In this document: one piece after another, positions 6,853 to 12,004 of the stretch | Position numbering within the stretch: position 1 is the stretch's first letter | Layout of the letters: each line of letters opens with the position of its first letter | Source: a bacterium | GTDB taxonomy: Bacteria > Actinomycetota > Acidimicrobiia > Spongiisociales > UBA11373 | DNA length: 12,004 bases | NCBI GenBank assembly: GCA_013202595.1 | Contig: JABMPV010000302.1 | Span: 1 to 12,004, forward strand | Direction of reading: 5' to 3' | The notes under the pieces: model-generated | The model's input: only the letters and a program-made list of their open reading frames with translations | Databases searched by the model: none | What the model was told of the DNA's origin: nothing | Translations under genes and position numbers: made by a program

Positions 6853-7117
6853 AGCAACTCTGATAGCCGACCTGATTTCCAAGGCGGAAAAGGTGTCGGG
6901 CGGTGCGATTGTCGAACAGGTGACGGTGCGCCGCGGCGCTCTGTGTCACATATCGGCCGAGTCGCTCGAGGAGCACTTCGCAGCCGTCGTGGACGGGACC
7001 CTGCTCGAAGGAGCAGCCCTGGTCATAGTGAACGGTCCCGAGGGTGATGCCGCTCTGGATGACCCATATGCCCAGGACCTCCTCCTGGTGTCCATCGACG
7101 TCGCCGGCGGCCCCTGA
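6845..7117 (+). CDS. hypA: Short HypA-like nickel chaperone lacking the zinc domain
   Basis: 90-residue HypA homologue. HypA normally delivers nickel to the hydrogenase large subunit with HypB and is about 113-118 residues. The start is GTG 6845, 6 bases after GGAGG (6834-6838). It encodes Met-His-Glu, so the N-terminal nickel motif (His2) is kept. The RRGALCHISAESLEEHF helix-strand region (29-45) and the LLEGAALVIV strand (about 54-63) match HypA. The zinc module with its two CxxC pairs, expected after that strand, is missing: the chain goes through PEGDAALDDPYAQDL directly to the last strand LLLVSIDVAGGP. C34 is the only cysteine. No frameshift or stop interrupts the gene, and flanking junctions are intact, so this looks like a real compact form rather than a pseudogene. 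Whether it still delivers nickel is open. Confidence 0.82.
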   Translation: MHEATLIADLISKAEKVSGGAIVEQVTVRRGALCHISAESLEEHFAAVVDGTLLEGAALVIVNGPEGDAALDDPYAQDLLLVSIDVAGGP

Positions 7118-7344
7118 TGTGCCTCGCTGTGTTCGGCAGGGTCATGGTCGTGGAGGGCACTGATGTGTCCGCCTCGGCGACGGTCGACATGGGTGGATCT
7201 CTCCGAAGGGTCAGCCTCGCCATGCTCGACGGAGTCGAACCCGGCATGTGGGTGACTGTCCACTCGGGCTACGCCCTCTCCATCCTCCCTGAGGAGGAGG
7301 CCCTGTCACTCGCCGCCATCACAGACGAACTCGAGGCCGGCTGA
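7117..7344 (+). CDS. hypC: Hydrogenase assembly chaperone HypC/HupF
   Basis: 75-residue HypC, which with HypD carries the Fe(CN)2CO unit to the large subunit. The N-terminal MCLA motif with the essential Cys2 is present, as is the conserved histidine region GMWVTVHSGYALSIL (43-57; His49). The usual Pro in MCLAxPG is Phe here (MCLAVFG), a small departure. The ATG overlaps the hypA stop in a TGATG junction. It is the last gene of the operon; hypB, hypD, hypE and hypF are not in this window and must be encoded elsewhere if the enzyme is matured. A minus-strand regulator ends 28 bases downstream. No strong terminator hairpin was seen in that gap. Confidence 0.9.
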   Translation: MCLAVFGRVMVVEGTDVSASATVDMGGSLRRVSLAMLDGVEPGMWVTVHSGYALSILPEEEALSLAAITDELEAG

Positions 7345-7372
7345 GCCTGCAGCCACCGAGGGTCGAGGGGCC

Positions 7373-8221
7373 CTAGATGATCTCCAGGTAGAGGTCCATC
7401 CGGGTGAGGCCCGGCGTCGTCGGTTCGAGCCATTCCTCGAACCAGCGATGCGATGGGTGGACCGTGAGGCCGTTCAACTTCACCATCTCCTGGAGGCGCA
7501 TCCAGCCCGCGGTGATCCAGGTTCCCGGCGGATCCTCCTCGAACGAGCCTTCGATGCTCGTCACCACGAAGGTGCCCGCAGCGACCACAGCGGTCGCCAC
7601 CTCACCGTCGAGTGGGAGCGAGGGCTCGGGGATGGTCACATTGCACCGGTATCCGTCATTGTCGGGGTTGTGGGCGAGTCGGCCTTCCGGGTCGATGTTG
7701 TACCCGAATATCCTGTGTGATCCGGTGGCATCCGGGTTGGCTTCGAGCCATGCCTGCATCCTGCGTCCTGCCTCGTCTTCGGGGTTCGGCTTGAACCCGT
7801 CGAAGCACACGACGGTCATGTCGGGCAGTGTCTTGGTCAGTACTCCCATGTTCACCTTTCCTACGAGATCGAGTTTCCGTGTTCTCGGAACCTGTCCAGG
7901 GCCGTTGCGGAAACGCAGTGGCGGGCTTCCGAACTCCTTCTTGAACGCCCGGGTGAAGGCCTGGTGGCTGTCGTAGCCCGACTGCAGGGCGATCTCGATG
8001 ACGTTCATGTCTGATGCCATGAGCCGATCGGCGGCGGTCGAGAGCCGTCGCTTCCTCACGTACTCACCGAAGCGGTATCCGGTCAGCGCAGGGAAGTACC
8101 GGTGGAACCCTCGCAGCGACATCCCGGCCACCCTGGCGGATTCCCGGGCCGTCAACCCGTCACCCAGGCGCGCCTCGATGAAGTCGATCGATTGTTGGAT
8201 CTGCTCATAGATCGTCAGCAC
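7373..8221 (-). CDS. AraC-family transcriptional regulator with GyrI-like effector domain
   Basis: 282-residue regulator of the Rob-like type. Residues about 5-105 form the AraC double helix-turn-helix: LTARESARVAGMSLRGFHRY (23-42) and the highly typical VIEIALQSGYDSHQAFTRAF (74-93) followed by KKEFGSPPLRFR. Residues about 125-282 are a GyrI-like ligand-binding domain (KTLPDMTVVCFDGF, then GHRIFGY-like SHRIFGYNIDPEG, ending MDLYLEII), a fold that binds hydrophobic small molecules in drug-responsive regulators. The start is a GTG at 8219-8221, 7 bases after a TAAACT box and without a Shine-Dalgarno, so it is probably leaderless. It converges on hypC. Nothing in the sequence ties it to the hydrogenase; its target is unknown, perhaps itself or the divergent membrane protein. 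Confidence 0.88.
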   Translation of the reverse strand: MLTIYEQIQQSIDFIEARLGDGLTARESARVAGMSLRGFHRYFPALTGYRFGEYVRKRRLSTAADRLMASDMNVIEIALQSGYDSHQAFTRAFKKEFGSPPLRFRNGPGQVPRTRKLDLVGKVNMGVLTKTLPDMTVVCFDGFKPNPEDEAGRRMQAWLEANPDATGSHRIFGYNIDPEGRLAHNPDNDGYRCNVTIPEPSLPLDGEVATAVVAAGTFVVTSIEGSFEEDPPGTWITAGWMRLQEMVKLNGLTVHPSHRWFEEWLEPTTPGLTRMDLYLEII

Positions 8222-8228
8222 ACCACCG

Positions 8229-8234
8229 AGTTTA
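8229..8234 (-). promoter_or_regulatory. Putative -10 box for the AraC/GyrI-like gene (leaderless start)
   Basis: TAAACT on the minus strand is followed by seven bases (CGGTGGT) and the GTG start. The spacing is the same as at the PAC2 gene, which supports leaderless initiation at this GTG. No clear -35 was seen. Confidence 0.45.
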
Positions 8235-8285
8235 TGGATGGCCCCCCTCCGTTTCTTGACCGCAAATGCAAAGGTGAGGTCGTCA

Positions 8286-8303
8286 GTCGTCTGGATGGAC
8301 GAC
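8286..8303 (+). promoter_or_regulatory. Inverted repeat in a divergent promoter region
   Basis: GTCGTC-TGGATG-GACGAC is a perfect 6-base inverted repeat with a 6-base spacer in the 99-base gap between two divergent genes. It lies over the expected -35 region of the small membrane protein gene, so it could be an operator, possibly for the neighbouring AraC/GyrI-like regulator. Short arms make chance possible. Confidence 0.25.
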
Positions 8304-8311
8304 CCTCCCGG

Positions 8312-8317
8312 TAGGCT
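8312..8317 (+). promoter_or_regulatory. Putative -10 box for the small membrane protein gene
   Basis: TAGGCT lies 3 bases before ATG 8321, 6 bases before GTG 8324 and 12 before ATG 8330. By analogy with the other starts in this window, the GTG at 8324 would be the leaderless start, shortening the protein by one residue. Confidence 0.35.
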
Positions 8318-8320
8318 TCG

Positions 8321-8560
8321 ATGGTGAGGATGCCGGGATGGGTCAAGCTGACGATGGTGGTGGGGTTGCTGATCGCCACCGTGGTCACCATCTGGTACGG
8401 AGTGGTCTACTTGGTCTTCGGGATCGCCTGGAGCAGGCTCGGTGGGATGGTGCTCATCGGCTGCGGCATCTTCTTGTTCATCAGGACGCTGGATTTCTCG
8501 CTCGGGCGTCCGCCCCAGTTCTCCAACAAGCCATGGGAACGCCCATGGGAGGACGACTGA
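8321..8560 (+). CDS. Small membrane protein of unknown function, two predicted membrane helices
   Basis: 79 residues if ATG 8321 is used; GTG 8324 or ATG 8330 are possible starts and change only the first three residues. Two hydrophobic segments stand out: VVGLLIATVVTIWYGVVYLV (13-32) and GGMVLIGCGIFLFI (41-54). The tail is polar and carries a repeated tryptophan motif, KPWERPWEDD (70-79). I do not recognise a family. It ends 4 bases from the convergent copA stop. It could be a membrane-associated small protein of the copper or regulator neighbourhood, but nothing proves that. The hydrophobic pattern and actinobacterial-like promoter box make it likely to be a real gene. Confidence 0.65.
   Translation: MVRMPGWVKLTMVVGLLIATVVTIWYGVVYLVFGIAWSRLGGMVLIGCGIFLFIRTLDFSLGRPPQFSNKPWERPWEDD
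8531..8548. repeat. Perfect inverted repeat (7-base arms) at a convergent gene end
   Basis: CCATGGG-AACG-CCCATGG can fold into a 7-base-pair stem with a 4-base loop on either strand. It is inside the last codons of the small membrane protein, where the PWERPWE repeat partly explains it, and 17 bases from the copA stop. There is no T-tract, so it is not a classical intrinsic terminator. It could still slow polymerases or protect both convergent mRNA ends. Confidence 0.35.
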
Positions 8561-8564
8561 CCGC

Positions 8565-10727
8565 TCAACGCCCGAATCGGCGCAGGCGCAGCGAGTTGCC
8601 GACCACAGAGACGCTCGACATCGCCATCGACGCTGCGGCGATCATCGGGTGCAGGATTCCGGCGGCTGCCAGAGGGATCGCGGCCGTGTTGTAGGCGAAA
8701 GCCCAGAACAGGTTCTGCTTGATGGTGCGGAATGTGGCTCTGGCAAGGCGCAATCCCGTACCGACGAGAGCAGGGTCGCCGGACATCAGGACGACATCGC
8801 CTGCCTCGATGGCGACCCCGGTCCCCGTGCCGATCGCCATGCCGAGGTCGGCAGCCGTGAGTGCGGGTGCGTCGTTGACCCCGTCGCCGACGAACGCGAC
8901 CGTGGCGCCCGCGGCCTGGAGTCGGGCGACTTCAGTCGCCTTGTCTGCCGGCATGACTTCGGCGAGCACCCGTTCGATCTCCACCTGAGCGGCAATGGTG
9001 CGTGCCGTGGCTTCGTTGTCTCCCGTGATCATCACGACGTCGACGCCGTCGGCCGCGAGTGCTGCGACTGCTTGTTTCGAGGTCTCTCTGAGCGTGTCGG
9101 ACACGGCAAGCACTGCACGGGCCTCGCCGTCCCACCCGGCCAGGAATGCCGTTTCGCCTTCGGCCTCGACGGTCGCCATTGCCGCCGCCACCGGGTCCGG
9201 GATGATGAGGCCAGAGTCGGTGAGAAGCGATGGCTTGCCGGCGACCACTTCGATTCCGTCGACGGTCCCCGACACGCCCATGCCCGGGTGCGATCGGAAG
9301 TCCTCGACGGAACCCAGGGCGATGTCGCGTTCTTCGGCTCCGAGTGCCACGGCTTTGCCGACGGGATGCTCGCTCGCCGCCTCGACGGTCCCGGCCAGGT
9401 ACAGAGCGGTGCTCTGGTCGTCTGCCTCGATGCGGGACAGCGTCATTGCGCCTCGCGTGAGCGTCCCGGTCTTGTCGAAGACGACCGTGTCGACATCGTG
9501 GGATCGCTGGAAGACATCGGCGTTCTTGAACAGGACTCCCAACTCGGCGCCCCGACCGCTGCCCACGAGGATTGCCGTAGGGGTCGCCAGGCCGAGAGCG
9601 CAGGGGCAGGCGATGATCAGCACGGCCACTGCCGACCTCATGGCGTTCTCGACACTCCCGTCGATGAGCAGCCACGCGATGAGGGTCCCGGTGGCGATGA
9701 GCAGCACCACCGGCACGAAGACGCCGGCGACCCGGTCGGCCAGGTTCTGAATGGGCGCCTTGGTCGCCTGAGCGTCTTCGACCAGGCGGACTATCTGCGA
9801 GAGAGCCGTCTCTGCGCCGATCCGGGTCGCCCGCACGGTCAGGATGCCCTGCTGGTTGATGGTGGCTCCGAAGACGTCGTCCCCCTCGACCTTGTCGACC
9901 GGGCGACTCTCCCCGGTCAGCATGCTCTCGTCCACCGACGAGCCACCCTGGACCACGACTCCATCGGTGGGCACCTGCTCGCCCGGCCGCACGACGATGA
10001 GATCGTTGAGTGCGACCTGTTCGATGGGAACGGTCGTCTCGACCCCGCCCCGGAGAACGTGGGCTTCCTTGGCTCCTAGTTCGAGGAGGCGGGCGATCGC
10101 CTGTGAGGCGCGGCCTTTGGACCGCGCCTCGAAGAACCTGCCGAGCAGGATGAAGGTGATGATCACTGCTGCCGTCTCGAAGAACACCGCGTTGTCGGTG
10201 AAGAACGCCCACACGGAGTACCAGTAGGCAGCGAGGGTGCCCATTGACACCAGCGTGTCCATGTTGGCTCCGAACGACCGCAGCCTGATCGCGGCGATGC
10301 GGTGGAACTGCCAGCCGAAGACGAACTCGACCGGTGTGACCAGGGCCCACACGGCGGCGGTCACCCACTGCTCATCCGGGCCGAGCATGCTCAACAGGAA
10401 CGCCGGCACCGTGAAGAGGGCCGCTGCGAGGACGTTGCGGCGCTGATACTGCTCTTCCTCCGAATAGCGCTCGACGATGCTCTTCCTGTCGGTGTCCTCG
10501 GTGACCCTGGTGGCCGAGTACCCGAGTCGGGCCACTGCCTCTTCGAGCGAGGCGATGTCTGCGTCGGGTCCGATGTCGACCCTGGCCTCCTGGCCCGAGA
10601 AGTTGACGATGGCCGACTCGACCCCCTCCTGGCGCCCGAGTACGCGCTCGATGCGCAGTGCACACGACGCGCACGTCATGCCTTCGACATCGAAGGTGAG
10701 CGTCTCGACGATGGGGGAGTCGGCCAC
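8565..10727 (-). CDS. copA: Copper-exporting P1B-type ATPase CopA
   Basis: 720-residue membrane pump that uses ATP to expel Cu(I). One N-terminal metal-binding domain has GMTCASC (C19, C22). The transport motif CPC (374-376) lies in the membrane helix, the phosphorylation site is DKTGT (D418), the actuator motif is TGES (271-274), the nucleotide-domain His-Pro pair is in SEHPVG (H454) and the hinge is TGDN plus GDGVND (614-619). Membrane-site residues YN (679-680) and MAMSS (701-705) match Cu(I)-specific ATPases. Several membrane helices are visible, such as VLAAALFTVPAFLLSML (99-115), AVVIITFILLG (187-196) and VFVPVVLLIATGTLIAWLLI (336-355). The start is GTG 10725-10727, 4 bases after the copZ stop, so it is the third gene of csoR-copZ-copA. 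Confidence 0.96.
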   Translation of the reverse strand: MADSPIVETLTFDVEGMTCASCALRIERVLGRQEGVESAIVNFSGQEARVDIGPDADIASLEEAVARLGYSATRVTEDTDRKSIVERYSEEEQYQRRNVLAAALFTVPAFLLSMLGPDEQWVTAAVWALVTPVEFVFGWQFHRIAAIRLRSFGANMDTLVSMGTLAAYWYSVWAFFTDNAVFFETAAVIITFILLGRFFEARSKGRASQAIARLLELGAKEAHVLRGGVETTVPIEQVALNDLIVVRPGEQVPTDGVVVQGGSSVDESMLTGESRPVDKVEGDDVFGATINQQGILTVRATRIGAETALSQIVRLVEDAQATKAPIQNLADRVAGVFVPVVLLIATGTLIAWLLIDGSVENAMRSAVAVLIIACPCALGLATPTAILVGSGRGAELGVLFKNADVFQRSHDVDTVVFDKTGTLTRGAMTLSRIEADDQSTALYLAGTVEAASEHPVGKAVALGAEERDIALGSVEDFRSHPGMGVSGTVDGIEVVAGKPSLLTDSGLIIPDPVAAAMATVEAEGETAFLAGWDGEARAVLAVSDTLRETSKQAVAALAADGVDVVMITGDNEATARTIAAQVEIERVLAEVMPADKATEVARLQAAGATVAFVGDGVNDAPALTAADLGMAIGTGTGVAIEAGDVVLMSGDPALVGTGLRLARATFRTIKQNLFWAFAYNTAAIPLAAAGILHPMIAAASMAMSSVSVVGNSLRLRRFGR

Positions 10728-10731
10728 GGGT

Positions 10732-10944
10732 TCAGCCCTGCGTGGGGACTTCGTACCCCTGGCTTTCGATTGCGGCGATCACGTCATCGATGGTCACGGG
10801 GGATTCGTATGCGACCGTGACTGTGGCCGTCGCGACATCGACTGTGGCTGCGTCGACGCCGTCGAGGGCCCCGACGGCGCCTTCGATGGAGTGCTTGCAG
10901 TGATCGCAGTGGATCTCGGGGACTGAGAGGGTCTGTTCGGTCAT
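10732..10944 (-). CDS. copZ: Copper chaperone CopZ-like heavy-metal-associated protein
   Basis: 70-residue single heavy-metal-associated domain that would carry Cu(I) to CopA. The metal site is IHCDHCKHS (C13, C16), with the ferredoxin-like beta-alpha-beta pattern around it: TVDVATATVTVAY and the final IESQGYEV. The usual Met before the first Cys is His here. The ATG at 10942-10944 is preceded by GGAGG at 7 bases and overlaps the csoR stop by 4 bases, so the start is secure. The open frame continues upstream inside csoR but without support for initiation. Confidence 0.9.
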   Translation of the reverse strand: MTEQTLSVPEIHCDHCKHSIEGAVGALDGVDAATVDVATATVTVAYESPVTIDDVIAAIESQGYEVPTQG

Positions 10945-11246
10945 GATGTGGCCTCCATGTGTGCCGTAGTGGGTCCGGTGACACCGGGGGTGTACCGCAG
11001 GGTTTCGAGCAATTCGTCGACGATCTCCGCGCTGCGGCCCTCGTCGACGGCCCGCACGACACATGTCTCGACGTGGTTCTGGAGCAGCACGCGGTTCACC
11101 TTCTCGAGGGAGCCCTGCAGCGCCGAGACCTGTTTCATGATCTCTGGGCAGTAGCGCTGGTCCTCCACCATGCCGATGACGGCGTCGAGGTGGCCGCGCA
11201 CGGTCTTGAGCCGGTTGATGGCTGACCTGTGGTGCTCGAGTTTCAC
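10941..11246 (-). CDS. csoR: Copper-sensing transcriptional repressor CsoR
   Basis: 101-residue all-helical repressor that leaves its operator when it binds Cu(I). The copper ligands of Mycobacterium tuberculosis CsoR (Cys36, His61, Cys65) correspond to C33 (QRYC), H58 (QNHVE) and C62 (ETCV), with identical spacing. The family opening, HHRSAINRLKTVRGHLDAVIGMVE (5-28), is typical. The start is the GTG at 11244-11246, preceded by GGAGGG at 4 bases. It is first in the operon with copZ and copA, and a CsoR-type operator lies 19-43 bases upstream of the start codon, which implies autoregulation. Copper sensing is more likely than formaldehyde (FrmR) or nickel (RcnR) sensing because of these ligands and the copper neighbours. 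Confidence 0.95.
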   Translation of the reverse strand: MKLEHHRSAINRLKTVRGHLDAVIGMVEDQRYCPEIMKQVSALQGSLEKVNRVLLQNHVETCVVRAVDEGRSAEIVDELLETLRYTPGVTGPTTAHMEATS

Positions 11247-11264
11247 GATCCCTCCGGGAGTGTG

Positions 11265-11289
11265 CCTACCCCACGGGGGGTGGGGTTGG
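11265..11289 (-). promoter_or_regulatory. CsoR operator of the csoR-copZ-copA operon
   Basis: A G/C-tract pseudopalindrome with perfect arms ACCCCAC (11268-11274) and GTGGGGT (11280-11286) around GGGGG; outer bases CC and GG extend the symmetry with one mismatch. This is the TACCCC...GGGG-type layout of known CsoR boxes. It lies directly upstream of csoR, where repressor binding would block transcription; a TAGGCA box (11263-11268, minus strand) overlaps its edge as a candidate -10. Confidence 0.8.
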
Positions 11290-11358
11290 ACACAACACTA
11301 CCGGCCGGCCGGTCGGGGACAAGGTGCGTCCGGGGTCGTGCAGTGACGCACGGCGGGA

Positions 11359-11364
11359 TATCCT
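11359..11364 (+). promoter_or_regulatory. Putative -10 box for the 11373 gene
   Basis: TATCCT is followed by 8 bases and the GTG at 11373. No Shine-Dalgarno precedes that GTG, so a leaderless start fits. The CsoR operator is 70 bases further upstream and probably does not control this gene. Confidence 0.4.
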
Positions 11365-11372
11365 CCTCTTTC

Positions 11373-11885
11373 GTGCGACCCGAGACCAGACGAGCCATCG
11401 TGACGATCGCCGAGCGTTTCAACCGCTCGGACATCTCCTATCAGATTGGGGGAAGGGCGCTCCTCTTCGCGTCCGGGTTCGACGGGGAGGTCGATGCCAT
11501 CGACCTGGTGTTCCCCGCTGCGGCTCGCAACGAACTGTCCAAACTCCTTCACGAACTGACCGGCATCCCGGCCGTCTTCGGTGCCGATGAACCTCCTTTT
11601 ACCCCGGCGTGGCGTTGCGTGCATCACTGGGGGACCGAGACGCTCGATTGCATCGGTGGCCTGGCCGTCGAAGTCGGCAACTCGACGGTGCGACTTCCCT
11701 ATCGTCCGGGCAGGACCTGGCATCTCGACGGCGTCGAGATGCCACTCGCCCCGGCCGAGCAGTGGATGTTCGTTTATCGGATGCTCGATCCTCGGTCGGC
11801 CGCAAGACTCCTCGACGTCGTCGACGAGGAAGGTCACGAGGCCCTGAGCCACGACCTCGGCCTGGTCGACGGAGCCACCGACTGA
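11373..11885 (+). CDS. Hypothetical protein, possible nucleotidyltransferase fold
   Basis: 170 residues from GTG 11373, chosen because a TATCCT box stands 8 bases before it. GTG 11343 is an in-frame alternative, and the open frame runs further upstream without support. SDISYQIGGRALLF (19-32) and GEVDAIDLVFPA (38-49) recall nucleotidyltransferase-superfamily proteins of the kind found in toxin-antitoxin modules: a Gly-Gly followed by a D-x-x-D pair (D41, D44). The similarity is weak, and the catalytic aspartate pattern is not fully canonical. A WHLDGVEMPLAPAEQWMFVYRML segment (116-138) resembles the helix region following such domains. There is no adjacent partner that looks like a toxin or antitoxin. 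Codon use looks like that of the neighbours. The gene is probably real; its function is unknown. Confidence 0.65.
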   Translation: MRPETRRAIVTIAERFNRSDISYQIGGRALLFASGFDGEVDAIDLVFPAAARNELSKLLHELTGIPAVFGADEPPFTPAWRCVHHWGTETLDCIGGLAVEVGNSTVRLPYRPGRTWHLDGVEMPLAPAEQWMFVYRMLDPRSAARLLDVVDEEGHEALSHDLGLVDGATD

Positions 11886-11957
11886 TCGTCTCCCGGATGG
11901 GGACTCTCGTTCCCGTTCGACCGTAGATCACCCAGACGCCTCCCGTCGGCGACCCGA

Positions 11958-11963
11958 TACTCT
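11958..11963 (+). promoter_or_regulatory. Putative -10 box for the gene entering at 11971
   Basis: TACTCT is followed by seven bases and ATG 11971. This is the same leaderless arrangement as at the PAC2 and AraC-type genes. Confidence 0.4.
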
Positions 11964-11970
11964 CCGTCGC

Positions 11971-12004
11971 ATGGAGATCCACGACGACATCGTTGCCGCC
12001 ATCG
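11971..12004 (+). CDS. Start of a gene cut by the window end
   Basis: Only eleven codons are present, reading MEIHDDIVAAI. The case for a gene is the ATG placed 7 bases after a TANNNT box, the open frame to the window end and the GC-rich third positions. There is no Shine-Dalgarno. The product cannot be named from this much sequence. Confidence 0.4.
   Translation, partial: MEIHDDIVAAI

Noticed and set aside
8442..10079. 545-residue open frame opposite copA
   Set aside because: It lies antisense to a fully motif-complete copA; long antisense frames are expected in GC-rich codon-biased DNA, and the translation has no recognisable domain.
11899..11914. GGGGAC-TCTC-GTTCCC hairpin after the 11373 gene as a terminator
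   Set aside because: The 6-base stem needs a G-T pair and there is no T-tract following it.
1..12004. CRISPR array, tRNA/rRNA gene, insertion sequence or prophage element
   Set aside because: No regularly spaced direct repeats, cloverleaf-like segments, transposase or integrase motifs were seen; gene content is chromosomal and uniform in composition.

Overview
The window is GC-rich, gene-dense DNA that looks like an actinobacterium. The evidence is a PAC2-family protein, a CsoR-type copper repressor, many GTG starts, and several genes whose start codon sits about 7 bases after a TANNNT -10 box (leaderless-type starts). A lineage such as Acidimicrobiia would fit, but that is inference.

Layout. 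Positions 37-1683 hold two minus-strand genes: a PAC2-family protein and a conserved protein that from memory resembles the actinobacterial DUF6390 family. A 238-base divergent region (1684-1921) follows. It contains a perfect CRP-type palindrome (TTGTGA-N6-TCACAA) and two overlapping GGGCC/CCCTA inverted repeats resembling DosR boxes. From 1922 to 7344 runs a tight eight-gene plus-strand operon for a group 3b (NADP-linked, 'sulfhydrogenase') [NiFe] hydrogenase: hydB (Fe-S beta subunit), a stand-alone cyclic-nucleotide-binding-fold protein, hydG (FAD/NAD(P) reductase), hydD (small subunit), hydA (large subunit), a maturation endopeptidase, hypA and hypC. Most junctions overlap by 1-23 bases. 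Converging on it is a minus-strand AraC/GyrI-like regulator (7373-8221). A small membrane protein (8321-8560, plus) then converges on a minus-strand copper operon csoR-copZ-copA (11246 to 8565). That operon is headed by a clear CsoR operator (11265-11289). A putative nucleotidyltransferase-fold protein (11373-11885, plus) and the first codons of another gene (from 11971) close the window.

How the genes work together. HydA/HydD form the H2-handling core. HydB passes electrons to HydG, which exchanges them with NAD(P)(H). The endopeptidase trims the HydA C-terminus after HypA/HypC-dependent NiFe-site assembly; hypB, D, E and F are not in the window. In the copper operon CsoR senses Cu(I), CopZ carries it and CopA exports it.

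Most interesting points. (1) The HypA is only 90 residues and has lost the four-cysteine zinc module, while keeping the N-terminal Met-His-Glu nickel motif. (2) The Crp/Fnr-like protein inside the operon has no helix-turn-helix, and its phosphate-binding cassette is replaced by an aromatic/proline segment, so it is more likely an accessory or regulatory subunit than a transcription factor. (3) The divergent promoter combines CRP-like and DosR-like sites. (4) A conserved protein of unknown function is divergent from the hydrogenase and may be functionally linked to it.
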